Shown here in pieces: positions 18,251 to 26,810 of a stretch of DNA of 47,520 bases. Source of the stretch: a virus. Below the pieces are notes generated by a model. That model was given only the letters and a program-made list of their open reading frames with translations. It did no database searches and was not told where the DNA came from. A program made the translations under genes and the position numbers. The DNA lies in IMG/VR virus record IMGVR_UViG_3300036851_000055, positions 1 through 47,520 of that record; one strand, written 5' to 3'. Every line of letters begins with the position of its first letter. Position 1 is the first letter of the stretch.

Positions 18251-19852
18251 TCAATCAGCTCCATTAGACACATTAGAAGGCTCCGAAGCGTCTGCTTGAG
18301 CCTGTTGGCCCAACACAGACTGTATATACGTCTCTGGTAGCCCTTGCTCACGTGCGTAAGCAACGTACTCCGCCAATTCCTCTAGGTTCTCACGCCAGTT
18401 GTAGCCGCGATTAGCGGCTTCTTTTTGAATAGTGGATGTTCCATTGCGGATTGCCAGCGCCGAAGCGGCCTCATCGTCCTTAGGATTGATACTCTTGGCT
18501 ACCGGACCGTTCCATGAGGCGTAAATCAGCCTCTCACGGTTGGTCGCGTAGTATTCCGGGCTGGGGAGTACATCGTCAAACAATCCGGCTACTGCGGATG
18601 CGTCTAGGAATGCTTCCCATACTGGTTCGGAGCTATTCCATACCATCCAGTCTTGTAGTTGCTCCAGTTCTCGCCATGTGTCATTGTCCGCAGAGCGCTC
18701 GGAGGCAAAACTTGATTGCTTGTAATTGCCGGTAACTGTGCTAGGCTTCAGTCCTGGGAAGCTTCCCGCCACTCCACGGAGCAGAAAATCCGAGAAGTTG
18801 GATACTTCGCTGTTGGGTCGCTCTGGCGAGAAGCCTTTAATGTCTCCGTCTTTGCCTAAATCCCAAATTTGGCCCGGCTGCATCCACGTGATGTTATTAC
18901 CATCATCGTCAGTAGTGGGCCAATCGGAAGGAGCTTGTGTACCGAAGTTGTCTTGCCCGCTGCTACGCCTCACGCCTAGTGTTACACAGGCGGCTACCGC
19001 CGAAGCCATTAGCTCATTTTCTTTGTAGGTGCCGAGATCACGTAGTTCCATGAGGTTCGGGGCGAACCAGCTTACACCACGCTCCGCTTCCTCATCTTCG
19101 GCTAGGTAAAGGTGTCTAATCTCATCCTCTACGATGCGTTGTATCTCTAAACGGTGCATTCCGAACCAGCCAATCGGATCGGAGGGGTTGCGGCGGTAGA
19201 GATGGTAAGCAACTCGCCGTCCTTTACTGTCAAACTCAATGCCACGCCATAGCTCGTGATCCGGAGGGAGAGCGGCAGCACTTCCGGGGGCCACAATATC
19301 ATCCGCTAGGCGCTCCGATGAGACTAATTCCACTGTGAGCGGTATGGTCCTATCGGATACAGGACGAAATCTGAGTAGACTTTCACCAGAAAGAATCGTT
19401 GATCTAAGCTGTATTTGTTGCAATTCGTACCAGTGAAATCCCCCGCGTCCGGGGAGTCCTTTGTAGGAGGCTTGCCGGCACCAGAGTTTCCAGAGTTCTT
19501 TAGCTCTGCGCCGGAAAGGTAAGAGCGGTTTGCCATCTTCATCTACTGCCTGAGATTCTGGGGTTAGTCCGCAGCCTAACGTATGGGCAATGATCGCGTG
19601 GACGACCTTACGCGCGTGGACATTGTTACGGTACAGCTCCCACGCTCTCCAGCGCGTATTCTGTACATCTGAGAGCGGAGCTGCGTTGTGTGGCTCACGC
19701 GCGGGGGAGAACTTCTTGAGCCAATTGTTCTTTTTCCCGGCCTCATAACCACGTTGCTCTACGCTGGCTAAAGCACGTCGAGCGACCGTGCGATTAAGCG
19801 CACGTTGCGGAGAGAAGACCCCTACCAATCTATCTACAGCAGTTGCAATCAC
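18251..19852 (-). CDS. Portal protein, lambda gpB family
   Basis: 533 residues. Typical lambda-portal blocks appear in order: WELYRNNVHARKVVHAIIAH near 75, RSTILSGESLLRFRP near 155, EFDSKGRRVAYHLYRRNP near 208 and ELRDLGTYKENELMASAVAA near 275. The dodecameric portal sits at the capsid vertex and binds the terminase. ATG 19852 overlaps the previous stop (ATGA). Confidence 0.88.
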   Translation of the reverse strand: MIATAVDRLVGVFSPQRALNRTVARRALASVEQRGYEAGKKNNWLKKFSPAREPHNAAPLSDVQNTRWRAWELYRNNVHARKVVHAIIAHTLGCGLTPESQAVDEDGKPLLPFRRRAKELWKLWCRQASYKGLPGRGGFHWYELQQIQLRSTILSGESLLRFRPVSDRTIPLTVELVSSERLADDIVAPGSAAALPPDHELWRGIEFDSKGRRVAYHLYRRNPSDPIGWFGMHRLEIQRIVEDEIRHLYLAEDEEAERGVSWFAPNLMELRDLGTYKENELMASAVAACVTLGVRRSSGQDNFGTQAPSDWPTTDDDGNNITWMQPGQIWDLGKDGDIKGFSPERPNSEVSNFSDFLLRGVAGSFPGLKPSTVTGNYKQSSFASERSADNDTWRELEQLQDWMVWNSSEPVWEAFLDASAVAGLFDDVLPSPEYYATNRERLIYASWNGPVAKSINPKDDEAASALAIRNGTSTIQKEAANRGYNWRENLEELAEYVAYAREQGLPETYIQSVLGQQAQADASEPSNVSNGAD

Positions 19853-20061
19853 GTGGTAGTCGAGATGCGCCCCAGGGAGACTTGCCTACTGGCCGCGTCC
19901 ATCTCGTCCAATATCTGCCTACGAGCCTCCATTAGCTCGGTAAGGCGGTTATTGGTCTTAGAGCGAGAGGCGATACCGTAGGCGAGAGCGTCTAAGGTCT
20001 TTTGAATCGCGGAATCTATTGCCGTGAGGGCGGCAGAAAGGTCTGTACTAGAGAAAGCCAC
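19849..20061 (-). CDS. Small head-tail joining-like protein (gpW position)
   Basis: 70 residues, two helices (AALTAIDSAIQKTLDAL and TNNRLTELMEARRQILDEM). Size, helix content and location between terminase and portal are those of lambda gpW-type joining proteins. The identity is inferred, as no motif is diagnostic. Confidence 0.6.
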   Translation of the reverse strand: MAFSSTDLSAALTAIDSAIQKTLDALAYGIASRSKTNNRLTELMEARRQILDEMDAASRQVSLGRISTTT

Positions 20062-20118
20062 GTGCGTAGGCTAGCACAGATTGGAGAGAATGCTAGGAGA
20101 GCGGTACAAACTGGAACC

Positions 20119-20340
20119 TTAGCCGGGAGGGAACAGCTTCGCAGTCACCACATCACGTGTGATCGTTACTGCCCAACCACGCTTGCACTTCCGGCAGTAG
20201 TAATGCCGGCGAGTCTTAAAATGGTGCTTGCCGTCTTTTTCAATGTGGTCCAATAAATTCGACCGCCCCGCATTCCCTACGCCTTTCTGTGTAGCCCAGC
20301 AGTAGGGGCAGTAGCGGTAGGAGTAGGGACTACGCTTCAT
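20119..20340 (-). CDS. Zinc-ribbon protein, unknown
   Basis: 73 residues with two pairs, YCPYC near residue 11 and YYCRKCKRGW near residue 48, and a His-rich middle (HIEKDGKHHFKTRRHYY). This is a classical zinc ribbon and may bind nucleic acid. The start overlaps the upstream phosphatase-like gene by 11 nt. Confidence 0.65.
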   Translation of the reverse strand: MKRSPYSYRYCPYCWATQKGVGNAGRSNLLDHIEKDGKHHFKTRRHYYCRKCKRGWAVTITRDVVTAKLFPPG

Positions 20341-20848
20341 GTTTTAGGCTCTCGTATTCGGCTAGAAACTCTGAACGAATAACCACGTTTGTCATGCACT
20401 TGACTGCTTTCTCAAACTCCCACGTGGTACGACCGTAATCCATTACCTCACAACGCTGTTGTTGAATCCACTGTAACCCGTTGTAGATACTATGGGCGTG
20501 TCCAGCCACATAGAGAGCCGCTGCGGCGGCAGCGGGAGAGCGATTCGCCCCAGCGCGACACATAACCGCAACTTTGTGGCCCGCTGCCCACCATGCGACG
20601 ATTTGGAGCACCACTTGTTGTAGTCTTGCCGGATCGTTTCCTGTTCCATCAATAAGCGGAAGCCGTTTATGTGGGACAGGCGGGTCTCCTGCTCCATTCG
20701 CTAGGATTAAACACCGCCACGGCCACGCTGATAGTTCGTCCAGATAAGCGTATGATCCTACCGCAAGCTGGGCCGCATCATGCCCATCAAAGATTGTCGC
20801 GGTTACGTTTAATCCATCCAGTCTTTCACCACGTAGATACTTACCCAT
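20330..20848 (-). CDS. Dual-specificity/tyrosine phosphatase-like protein
   Basis: 172 residues. VAVMCRAGANRSPAAA contains the CX5R loop (C97, R103) with Ser following, the active site of dual-specificity phosphatases, and LPLIDGTGND supplies a candidate general acid, D67. Such enzymes remove phosphate from Tyr/Ser/Thr, and some act on RNA 5' ends or nucleotides. It sits between the large terminase and the portal, an unusual place, with an RNA ligase about 2.5 kb upstream in the same transcription unit. The substrate is unknown; an RNA-processing role is possible. Confidence 0.75.
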   Translation of the reverse strand: MGKYLRGERLDGLNVTATIFDGHDAAQLAVGSYAYLDELSAWPWRCLILANGAGDPPVPHKRLPLIDGTGNDPARLQQVVLQIVAWWAAGHKVAVMCRAGANRSPAAAAAALYVAGHAHSIYNGLQWIQQQRCEVMDYGRTTWEFEKAVKCMTNVVIRSEFLAEYESLKHEA

Positions 20849-20903
20849 CTTCGGGCTCCGGGGTTACGTGTAACAGAACCGGCTGATGCTTGATCGGGCA
20901 CAT
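20841..20903 (-). CDS. Tiny possible peptide upstream of phosphatase
   Basis: 20 residues (MCPIKHQPVLLHVTPEPEDG). Its stop overlaps the start of the phosphatase-like gene by 8 nt. It may be a real peptide or merely a coupling leader that brings ribosomes to the next start. Confidence 0.35.
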   Translation of the reverse strand: MCPIKHQPVLLHVTPEPEDG

Positions 20904-20909
20904 GGTCCA

Positions 20910-21008
20910 CTATTCACAGAAGTTTGGGGGGTTGTGCAGCTTCAGGAATTGCAGATTCACGTGATTGGCTCCACAGCGGGAGCAGCCTTTCACGTCGCAA
21001 CAAAGCAT
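20910..21008 (-). CDS. Small zinc-finger-like protein
   Basis: 32 residues from ATG 21008 to TAG 20910: LCCDVKGCSRCGANHVNL followed by a Phe/Leu stretch and a final Cys. The CSRCG knuckle is typical of very small phage zinc proteins between terminase and head genes. It fills most of the gap after the large terminase. Confidence 0.5.
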   Translation of the reverse strand: MLCCDVKGCSRCGANHVNLQFLKLHNPPNFCE

Positions 21009-21031
21009 TTCGTCAGAGGCGGAGACTTCCA

Positions 21032-22945
21032 TTAACGGTCCAACCATCCTCTCCCATCACGTCTCCGATACCCACTACCCGACATGGTACTCCGCTGACG
21101 CGGCTCTGGACGCGCGTCCTTAGTAGTCTCCTTCGGCTCCTCTGGAGTAGGCTTCATAAACGAAAAGCCGTAGTGGAAGGCAGCGGCTTCTTGCGCACGC
21201 TCGCAGTCTAGATAGTGGTCATCACGTGAGACTTGCCGCCAAACAATCTGCCGTTGCCCGGTCTTGCGATTCTCCTCCTCACTGCGAGTTACCGAGAGGA
21301 AGTGCTTGGCATAGTCGGCTCCAGTCTCCGAGTGCAAGGCCCAATAGCCAGGATCACCGACCTTTACCAGAAACCTACGGTCAAATAACTGATTGTTACC
21401 TTGTTGAGCATCAACCCACCAAAGATCAAGGTCTCGGTCGGGTACTTTGGAACAATGCAGAATGGATGTTTGGTTACGCGAGCCACTTTGTGGCCTACCA
21501 CGGCAAGGTATGCACTTTGGCCACTGATTTGCTTGGCAGAACTCATACACTTCCGACTGCCGAGCGGCGTAGCCGCTGTCGATTAGCACCAAACCAACCC
21601 TAAACTCGGAGCCTTCAGGTCCACGATAGGCGTGTGATAGCAGCTCCAAAAGCTTCGCAAAGTCGCTCTGGTCATCACGTGGGAGCTGACCATAGCGTAT
21701 TAACCACGAGTTTCCGTTAGGCCCCCAAGCCCGAATCACGTAGTAGAGGCAGTCCTTCTGTACGTCTACCGTACAAACTAATCTAGAATCTTTATCCGGC
21801 ACGTGATTAGGCTGATGCTCACAGCGGTGCGATAGTACATCATCCAAATCAAACCGCTTCCCGCGTAGTTCAAAAGCTTCCGCCAGCCATGAGTTCACGT
21901 AGGCTTGTAAGTCCATGATGGAACCGTGACTCGCACGTACGAATTCTTCCGCTACCTCCCCAAAACTCAGAAGGGAGCTGTAAAGGGAGTTGAGATGAAA
22001 CCCGGCTATGCGTCCGGGGTTTTCAGGCTCTCCAGTAATGGAACCATCCACTCGAACTCCCATCCCTCTCCGAGCCCATATACCACGTGGTAGCATAATA
22101 GACAATTTGTGTCGGTCTTCAATTCTGCCAACGCAGTGCTCGCACTCGTAAAAGGCAGTCCGTCGGGCAAGCAAAGGATCACTGTGACCATCGGATAGCT
22201 TTTCCCATCTAAGCCCTCCACGTATTCCGTAGGTTCCAAGTCGTAAGACTTGGTACTCCCCACAATGCGGACAGGGTACGTGGTACGTTCGCTGGTCTGA
22301 TTCGTTGTAGGCATCGGTTAACCTGCACTCTCCTTTGATTGTCGGCTTCCCCTCAATGAAGATCACGCGGTTCGGGAACGCCTTGGTACGATCACGGGCC
22401 ATCTTGAGAGGATCACCCTCGCGGTCCTTAGTGTAGCTCCACAGCCCCAACTCAGTGACGTAGAGGAATCGAATGGAGCGCGCTGAGAGCGTGCGTTTGG
22501 CCCCGGACCAGCCGAAATAAACCCACATGTCCCCTAAATCCACCAGCTCCATGTTGCGATCACGTTTCGGTAGCAGACGATCCGAGACCGCAGAACAGGA
22601 TTCGAGGGCCGGCTCTAGCTTGGTCTTGTAATACTCGTGGGCTGATGCTTGGTCTGGGCAGGCAATCATCAGCGGGCTTGGTGACATGCACGCGATGTAA
22701 CTCACGAGAGCCGTGAGTAGGGCCGTCTTACCCAACTGCGTCGCCCACATCAGAACTACCTCAGAGATGGTTGGGTCTACGAATGCGTCCAGCACACCGG
22801 CAGAATACGGGAATCTGGCGTGGCTCCAGTAGCCCGGAACAGCGCCGTCTTTACTGGAGAAGTAAATATGCTTCGGCAGCCACTCACGGGGATGCGTTCT
22901 CTCACGTGGGGCAAGGCAGGAGCGAACGCTAGCCGGGATTTCCAC
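21032..22945 (-). CDS. Terminase large subunit, GpA family
   Basis: 637 residues. EVVLMWATQLGKTALLTALV near 62-81 is the ATPase P-loop in the variant form of lambda gpA. IRFLYVTELGLW provides the candidate Walker B acid. RLVCTVDVQKDCLYYVIRAWG near residue 390 marks the start of the nuclease domain (catalytic Asp). It cuts and drives DNA into the prohead. Unusually, it is separated from the small subunit by about 3 kb of accessory genes. Confidence 0.92.
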   Translation of the reverse strand: MEIPASVRSCLAPRERTHPREWLPKHIYFSSKDGAVPGYWSHARFPYSAGVLDAFVDPTISEVVLMWATQLGKTALLTALVSYIACMSPSPLMIACPDQASAHEYYKTKLEPALESCSAVSDRLLPKRDRNMELVDLGDMWVYFGWSGAKRTLSARSIRFLYVTELGLWSYTKDREGDPLKMARDRTKAFPNRVIFIEGKPTIKGECRLTDAYNESDQRTYHVPCPHCGEYQVLRLGTYGIRGGLRWEKLSDGHSDPLLARRTAFYECEHCVGRIEDRHKLSIMLPRGIWARRGMGVRVDGSITGEPENPGRIAGFHLNSLYSSLLSFGEVAEEFVRASHGSIMDLQAYVNSWLAEAFELRGKRFDLDDVLSHRCEHQPNHVPDKDSRLVCTVDVQKDCLYYVIRAWGPNGNSWLIRYGQLPRDDQSDFAKLLELLSHAYRGPEGSEFRVGLVLIDSGYAARQSEVYEFCQANQWPKCIPCRGRPQSGSRNQTSILHCSKVPDRDLDLWWVDAQQGNNQLFDRRFLVKVGDPGYWALHSETGADYAKHFLSVTRSEEENRKTGQRQIVWRQVSRDDHYLDCERAQEAAAFHYGFSFMKPTPEEPKETTKDARPEPRQRSTMSGSGYRRRDGRGWLDR

Positions 22946-23273
22946 GTTCGTATATACGCTTCGTTAACATCTCTAAGAACCTACTCGCATCGGCAACTGA
23001 GTCCTTGTTGTATGCCTTCCAGTCACCGCTATGCCCGATCACCAAATGACAGTCCATGCCTCCAGGCCCCTTGCTACAAAGTGTCAGGAGGTTGCCTTCA
23101 TCCAATTCCAGCTCTGGGAACAAATAGAATGGTTGGACGTGATGCACTTCCAAATGGTCCCCTTGACCACAGGCGGCACAGAGCGGATGCAGTATTAGCC
23201 AGCGCCGGCGAATAATGTGCCAGCGTGGAGAACGATCAGCGGACAACAAGGATTGCGTCCAAAATGCAACCAA
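22929..23273 (-). CDS. HNH endonuclease
   Basis: 114 residues from a TTG start; the start is uncertain because the first 15 residues overlap the previous small gene. LCAACGQGDHLEVHHVQPF and ELELDEGNLLTLC, then MDCHLVIGHSG, give the Cys pairs and the H-N-H core. HNH nucleases next to a large terminase assist packaging in many siphoviruses, and this one overlaps the terminase start by 17 nt. Confidence 0.85.
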   Translation of the reverse strand: MVAFWTQSLLSADRSPRWHIIRRRWLILHPLCAACGQGDHLEVHHVQPFYLFPELELDEGNLLTLCSKGPGGMDCHLVIGHSGDWKAYNKDSVADASRFLEMLTKRIYERGNPG

Positions 23274-23361
23274 TACCGTACCCTATAGCGAAGCCCCCCA
23301 CTCCTAAAGCCAATAGCTGTAGCACAAACACAGTGGTCTCTAGCTTTTCATGGAATCGCAT
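23236..23361 (-). CDS. Small single-span membrane protein
   Basis: 41 residues from ATG 23361, just after the RNA ligase stop. A short charged head (MRFHEKLE) is followed by one hydrophobic span (VFVLQLLALGVGGFAIGYGI) and a short tail. No family. It could act in membrane disruption or superinfection control (inference). Confidence 0.5.
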   Translation of the reverse strand: MRFHEKLETTVFVLQLLALGVGGFAIGYGIGCILDAILVVR

Positions 23362-23362
23362 C

Positions 23363-23926
23363 TCAATCCCCTCCAAGTGTTTTCTTGAATGCCACATTCC
23401 CGGCCACATGGAACACCACAACGCCCTCTGGATTCATAAACCCAGGAGCCACCATACTGCCATGCGCTACTAGATCACCCAAACAACATTCGACCTCAAT
23501 TAAATCGAAATCCGAACTTTTACCTAACACTGGAACCACGTGGCAACAAGCTGGAACGCGCACCTGCGCTTTTCCATTCTCATGCGTGATTGGTTCTTGA
23601 TTGTGCGCGCACCAGCGAATTGTATTGAACAAACTCCAGCGCTTATCGCCCTTCTCCAAGCCGTAACCACGTTGAATACCCGACCCCCACCATTCTCCAT
23701 AGTGACGCCCTGGACCAAGCAGCATTAGCTCGTCCTTGTGATCGTAAGCCCAGCGGGCAAATCCGTAGTTGTCGGATTCCGGCGTGATCCACCTAGTACG
23801 GCTCCCTACGTGAAAACCGCCAAATTCTGTGATGTAGATTTGCGCGTTAGTGCCATCAATCTTCTCCGTGATGATACACTCACGTGAGAGACGGGCTATC
23901 TTAGGAAACCCTACAAACTCAATCAT
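23363..23926 (-). CDS. RNA ligase, Rnl2-type nucleotidyltransferase
   Basis: 187 residues. Motif I is EKIDGTN (K22 takes the AMP), followed by HYGEWWGSGI (motif III-like), NPEGVVVFH (motif IV) and AFKKTLGG (motif V). This is the adenylyltransferase core of T4 Rnl2-like ligases without the C-terminal domain. Such enzymes seal nicks in RNA; in T4, tRNA ligation counters host anticodon nucleases. It is coupled (ATGA) to a zinc-ribbon gene upstream. Confidence 0.85.
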   Translation of the reverse strand: MIEFVGFPKIARLSRECIITEKIDGTNAQIYITEFGGFHVGSRTRWITPESDNYGFARWAYDHKDELMLLGPGRHYGEWWGSGIQRGYGLEKGDKRWSLFNTIRWCAHNQEPITHENGKAQVRVPACCHVVPVLGKSSDFDLIEVECCLGDLVAHGSMVAPGFMNPEGVVVFHVAGNVAFKKTLGGD

Positions 23927-24090
23927 TTGAGTGGCCTCCCGATGGAGTAATCAAACGCCAAGTCACGAATAATGTGGTTCGCAACACACCCGGAGCACTC
24001 CACGGCATCAGAGGTAGCGGGCACTACAAACAACCTCTCACACGAGAGGCACCGACGCCGCTCCTGCCTTACTTCGTCCTGGGTATTCAA
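23923..24090 (-). CDS. Small zinc-ribbon protein with TTG start
   Basis: 55 residues, TTG 24090 with AAAGGAG about 10 nt upstream. CLSCERLFVV and VECSGCVANHI give two CxxC pairs. It overlaps the end of the 24038-24880 gene, and its TGA overlaps the RNA ligase ATG (ATGA). The ORF fills an otherwise empty gap, and the paired Cys motifs argue it is real. Confidence 0.55.
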   Translation of the reverse strand: MNTQDEVRQERRRCLSCERLFVVPATSDAVECSGCVANHIIRDLAFDYSIGRPLK

Positions 24091-24880
24091 GGTCGTTAAG
24101 CTCCTTTGGGAGAGTGCCTTCGCTTATCATATGCTCAGTCTCCACTAAGCAAAGCATATTCCACGCAGCGGCAATCGCATGGTCTTCGTCGGTCTTGCCT
24201 TCGCGGTACTCGGAGGCGTGACGTAGAGCAGAATCGAAGTAGTTAGACAGCGGGATGCCCTTACGCCAATTGTGGGCGTCGTATTTCTCCGCTCCCTTCT
24301 CGAAATGGATCGCTAGACGACGAAGGGCGTAGAAGGGGAGCAGATCGTAGCGGCCCTTACCACCACGGCGGTCTCTCTGTGCTCCAGTGCTGTACTTAGT
24401 GCGATCCCCGGAGTCCTTGATAGCGAACTCACACGATGTAATGCGAAGGCTGGCTGTCTCTGGTTCCTTCGTAGGGAGTGCAACGGGAGCGGGCCTATCT
24501 GCGAGATAATCCGGTAGACACAGGTAGTTAGATTGTGTGTCGTCTCCCAATGGAAGGAGTGGTAAGATGCGCTCATCGTGACCAAAATGGAAGCAGTATT
24601 TGAGAATTGGAACTGCACACTCACGAGCGATAATCAACTCAAACCGACACCCACGTGAGTCAGCCCAACCCGGTAACACCACAACCGCGTCCGCATTCGC
24701 AACCTCTCCAACGTCAATACGCATGTACTCGTGCCGTGGCTTAGAAATGTCCCCCCCAAATGACTCGCGCGGATTAAAAACCTTGTGCCCTTGCTTTTCC
24801 AAAGCTAGCTGCGCTTCCCGAAACGCCTCCCGGTTGTAATTCGGCAGCCCCGTCATCGGGCCGCACAGGTAAATCTGCAT
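24038..24880 (-). CDS. DUF4406 + DUF5664 (dATP/dGTP diphosphohydrolase-like) fusion
   Basis: 280 residues from ATG 24880, with AAGGAG 10 nt upstream. Residues 1-100 (MQIYLCGPMTGLPNYN, ADAVVVLPGWADSRGCRFE) match DUF4406, related to nucleoside 2-deoxyribosyltransferases. Residues 180-270 (GGKGRYDLLPFYALRRLA, DEDHAIAAAWNMLCLVETEH) match DUF5664, assigned to dATP/dGTP diphosphohydrolase-like proteins. The fusion suggests handling of deoxynucleotides or modified nucleotides. A role in altering nucleotide pools or evading defence is inference. Confidence 0.8.
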   Translation of the reverse strand: MQIYLCGPMTGLPNYNREAFREAQLALEKQGHKVFNPRESFGGDISKPRHEYMRIDVGEVANADAVVVLPGWADSRGCRFELIIARECAVPILKYCFHFGHDERILPLLPLGDDTQSNYLCLPDYLADRPAPVALPTKEPETASLRITSCEFAIKDSGDRTKYSTGAQRDRRGGKGRYDLLPFYALRRLAIHFEKGAEKYDAHNWRKGIPLSNYFDSALRHASEYREGKTDEDHAIAAAWNMLCLVETEHMISEGTLPKELNDLEYPGRSKAGAASVPLV

Positions 24881-24998
24881 CCTTCTCTTGCTCCTTCTTG
24901 TGGTTGGCGAAGCCAAATAGCTCACATGGTTTGTCGGGGTCTAACCACACGTTCAGCTTGACCCAATCAGTACGCTCAAAGTATGGATCAGCGCACAT
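24774..24998 (-). CDS. Possible small protein, uncertain
   Basis: 74 residues from ATG 24998 (MCADPYFERTDWVKLNVWLD). The first 39 residues lie in an otherwise empty stretch and look plausible; the rest overlaps the next gene in another frame. There is no ribosome site. Included because without it 24881-24987 holds nothing recognised. Confidence 0.3.
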   Translation of the reverse strand: MCADPYFERTDWVKLNVWLDPDKPCELFGFANHKKEQEKDADLPVRPDDGAAELQPGGVSGSAASFGKARAQGF

Positions 24999-25173
24999 GT
25001 AAATCCGGCTCCGGGCGACGGTTCCAAGCAGCAACCGCTGCATACAAATTCTGGTTAAACATGCCATATGTGCCACAATCCCCACAAACCACTACAAACC
25101 TAGACATACCAGCCTGAATATCAACCTTGTCCGACCCACAACATGGGCAGTCCTTAATGGTAAGCGTCTTCAT
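24988..25173 (-). CDS. Lar-like restriction alleviation/zinc-ribbon protein
   Basis: 61 residues from ATG 25173, overlapping the protease stop (ATGA). CPCCGSDKVDI, VVCGDCGTYG and a final AVAAWNRR follow the Lar family pattern. Lar proteins modulate type I restriction in some phages and prophages, but the fold is widespread and the role is unproven here. Confidence 0.7.
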   Translation of the reverse strand: MKTLTIKDCPCCGSDKVDIQAGMSRFVVVCGDCGTYGMFNQNLYAAVAAWNRRPEPDLHVR

Positions 25174-25919
25174 CTGCGCTCCACTTGTAGCTTCCACGAT
25201 GTGGCAGGCTGTTCCCGTGTGGGCTTCACCAACCATTCAATGTCTTCATCCTTTGCCCACTGTCGGATACGCGAGATTGGCGTGATAAGCCCCACCGCTC
25301 CGCTACTCACACCGCGCACCAACATTCCCACATAGCGGCCATCGGACTTTCTGAAGATGCCTCCCCCGGAGCTACCAGGAAACGTCACCGCCGTGGTCTG
25401 GGAGAATATTGCTTGGTCTAAACTGTAGTCGAGCCGGCTGATAATCCCTTCCGTAACTGAGCAGCGGTCCAGAGGATCGAACCAGAACCGACCTACGTGG
25501 TAGACCTCCATACCAAGCGGAGCATCCTTCGATGCGAACTTAGTATCCGCGTCGAGAACCGTGTCGCTGTTCAGCTCCAGTACCGCCAGATCATACTGAG
25601 AAAGCGGGGAGTATTTCACGATGTTGACCGCGAAGCTGCACTGATCTTGCAGAATCTCACATGTACCCTTTACGCGCCTGAACAAACAGCGATTATCGGC
25701 GTCCGTCTCGTCCTTGATTTCGCTATCGACCACGTGACCGGCCGTAAGAATGAACGTCCGACCGTAGCGGTTGACGATAGTCCCGCTACCGTAACTGTTC
25801 TTGGTCTTGACCACCACACCAGACTGAAGCAGCTGGTCCACTTCTCCGCCACGGCAGAATTGACAGGACAGTGTTGTCAGGGACATCACGGCCCCTAGAA
25901 TCCAGATCGCGAGTCGCAT
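25170..25919 (-). CDS. Secreted trypsin-like serine protease
   Basis: 249 residues. An N-terminal signal sequence (MRLAIWILGAVMSLTTLSC) is followed by a chymotrypsin-fold domain with TAGHVV (H62), YDLAVLEL (D110) and PGSSGGGIF (S184), a full triad. Extra Cys (78, 87, 94, 153) could form disulfides. The leader predicts export; C19 is in a weak lipobox. Exported trypsin-like proteases are unusual cargo in phage, and one coded immediately after the small terminase is odd. Possible targets are host envelope proteins or phage surface receptors (inference). Confidence 0.85.
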   Translation of the reverse strand: MRLAIWILGAVMSLTTLSCQFCRGGEVDQLLQSGVVVKTKNSYGSGTIVNRYGRTFILTAGHVVDSEIKDETDADNRCLFRRVKGTCEILQDQCSFAVNIVKYSPLSQYDLAVLELNSDTVLDADTKFASKDAPLGMEVYHVGRFWFDPLDRCSVTEGIISRLDYSLDQAIFSQTTAVTFPGSSGGGIFRKSDGRYVGMLVRGVSSGAVGLITPISRIRQWAKDEDIEWLVKPTREQPATSWKLQVERR

Positions 25920-25923
25920 GGTA

Positions 25924-26355
25924 TTACTCCTGTTCGGTTCCCACTAAACTTCTGAGCGCATCATCCGTAATCCTTCTCGACTCCACACGTACAAGGTCTC
26001 GCAGTGCTCCTTCGGGCACCAGTAAAGCTAACGCTTCTGGTAAAGTTTCCAACAACACACGACAGTCGGTAGAAAACTTGCTCCACGAACGAAATACGTC
26101 GTCTTTCAGGAGGTACTGCCCTTGCTGCGCCTTCCGCTTCAGGATGAGCAGGCGCAACTTCTCACGTTTGATGGAATCGTCAAGACTACAAGACTGGCGT
26201 GGAGGCTTCTCGTTAGATTTGCGCCAAGCCGAGATCGCCTCTACGTCGTAGCCTTGTTCCGTTTTACCGGGGCAACCCCTACGTATCCACTTGTGAAGCG
26301 TGGAGGCCCCGATTCCAAGCTGAATACCAACTTCAGCTTGCGTTGCTACGAACAC
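25924..26355 (-). CDS. Terminase small subunit-like DNA-binding protein
   Basis: 143 residues from GTG 26355; GGAGG lies 11 nt upstream. A helix-turn-helix at residues 5-35 (QAEVGIQLGIGASTLHKWIR) is followed by charged helices (SIKREKLRLLILKRKAQQGQ) and an acidic C-terminus, the layout of Nu1/DUF1441-type small terminases. It heads the packaging operon. Confidence 0.75.
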   Translation of the reverse strand: MFVATQAEVGIQLGIGASTLHKWIRRGCPGKTEQGYDVEAISAWRKSNEKPPRQSCSLDDSIKREKLRLLILKRKAQQGQYLLKDDVFRSWSKFSTDCRVLLETLPEALALLVPEGALRDLVRVESRRITDDALRSLVGTEQE

Positions 26356-26531
26356 TCAACTTGTAACCTCCAGATTTAGCGGACTCACCGCATATCCGCT
26401 TTGTCCCACGTGATGGGACTGATGGCCCATCTTCCCTATCTGGTGGATCAGACCAGACACCAGACCACTTACGTACGTGGCCCCTATAATCGTGGGCTTT
26501 CCCTGAGACAAGTGTTAAGCTACGCGGTTTG

Positions 26532-26559
26532 TACCACGGACTGTAGATTCAACTCAAGG
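26532..26559 (-). promoter_or_regulatory. Conserved 28-bp promoter-like element, copy A
   Basis: On the plus strand TACCACG, 3 nt, TGTAGATTC, 4 nt, CAAGG. All 21 fixed bases and both spacings are the same in copies at 34527 and 45760. Read on the minus strand it gives TTGAGT, then 17 nt, then GTACAA, a weak sigma70-like layout. It precedes the packaging/structural operon. Confidence 0.65.
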
Positions 26560-26648
26560 CCAGTTTTACGGGCGTGAAAATATTTTTGCACAAAAGTCTG
26601 GCGATATTGCGTAGCCCACCCGCCGGCCATAAATCCTGCAAGTACCTA

Positions 26649-26681
26649 AAGTTATGGCGACACACTTATAAGCCATAACTT
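26649..26681. repeat. 10-bp perfect inverted repeat
   Basis: AAGTTATGGC and GCCATAACTT separated by 13 nt, in the non-coding region upstream of the terminase promoter element. A protein-binding site or a packaging/termination structure is possible; no T run follows on either strand. Confidence 0.55.
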
Positions 26682-26810
26682 ATACGTCTTACCTAAGTTA
26701 CAATAGGGCAATAGGATGCGACTTGCTAAGTAATGTTGCGCGTGGCACAGCGTAAGGCTATACTACACAAGAGGATAGGCTAATGGACATTTGGTTAGAT
26801 CGGTGGGACA

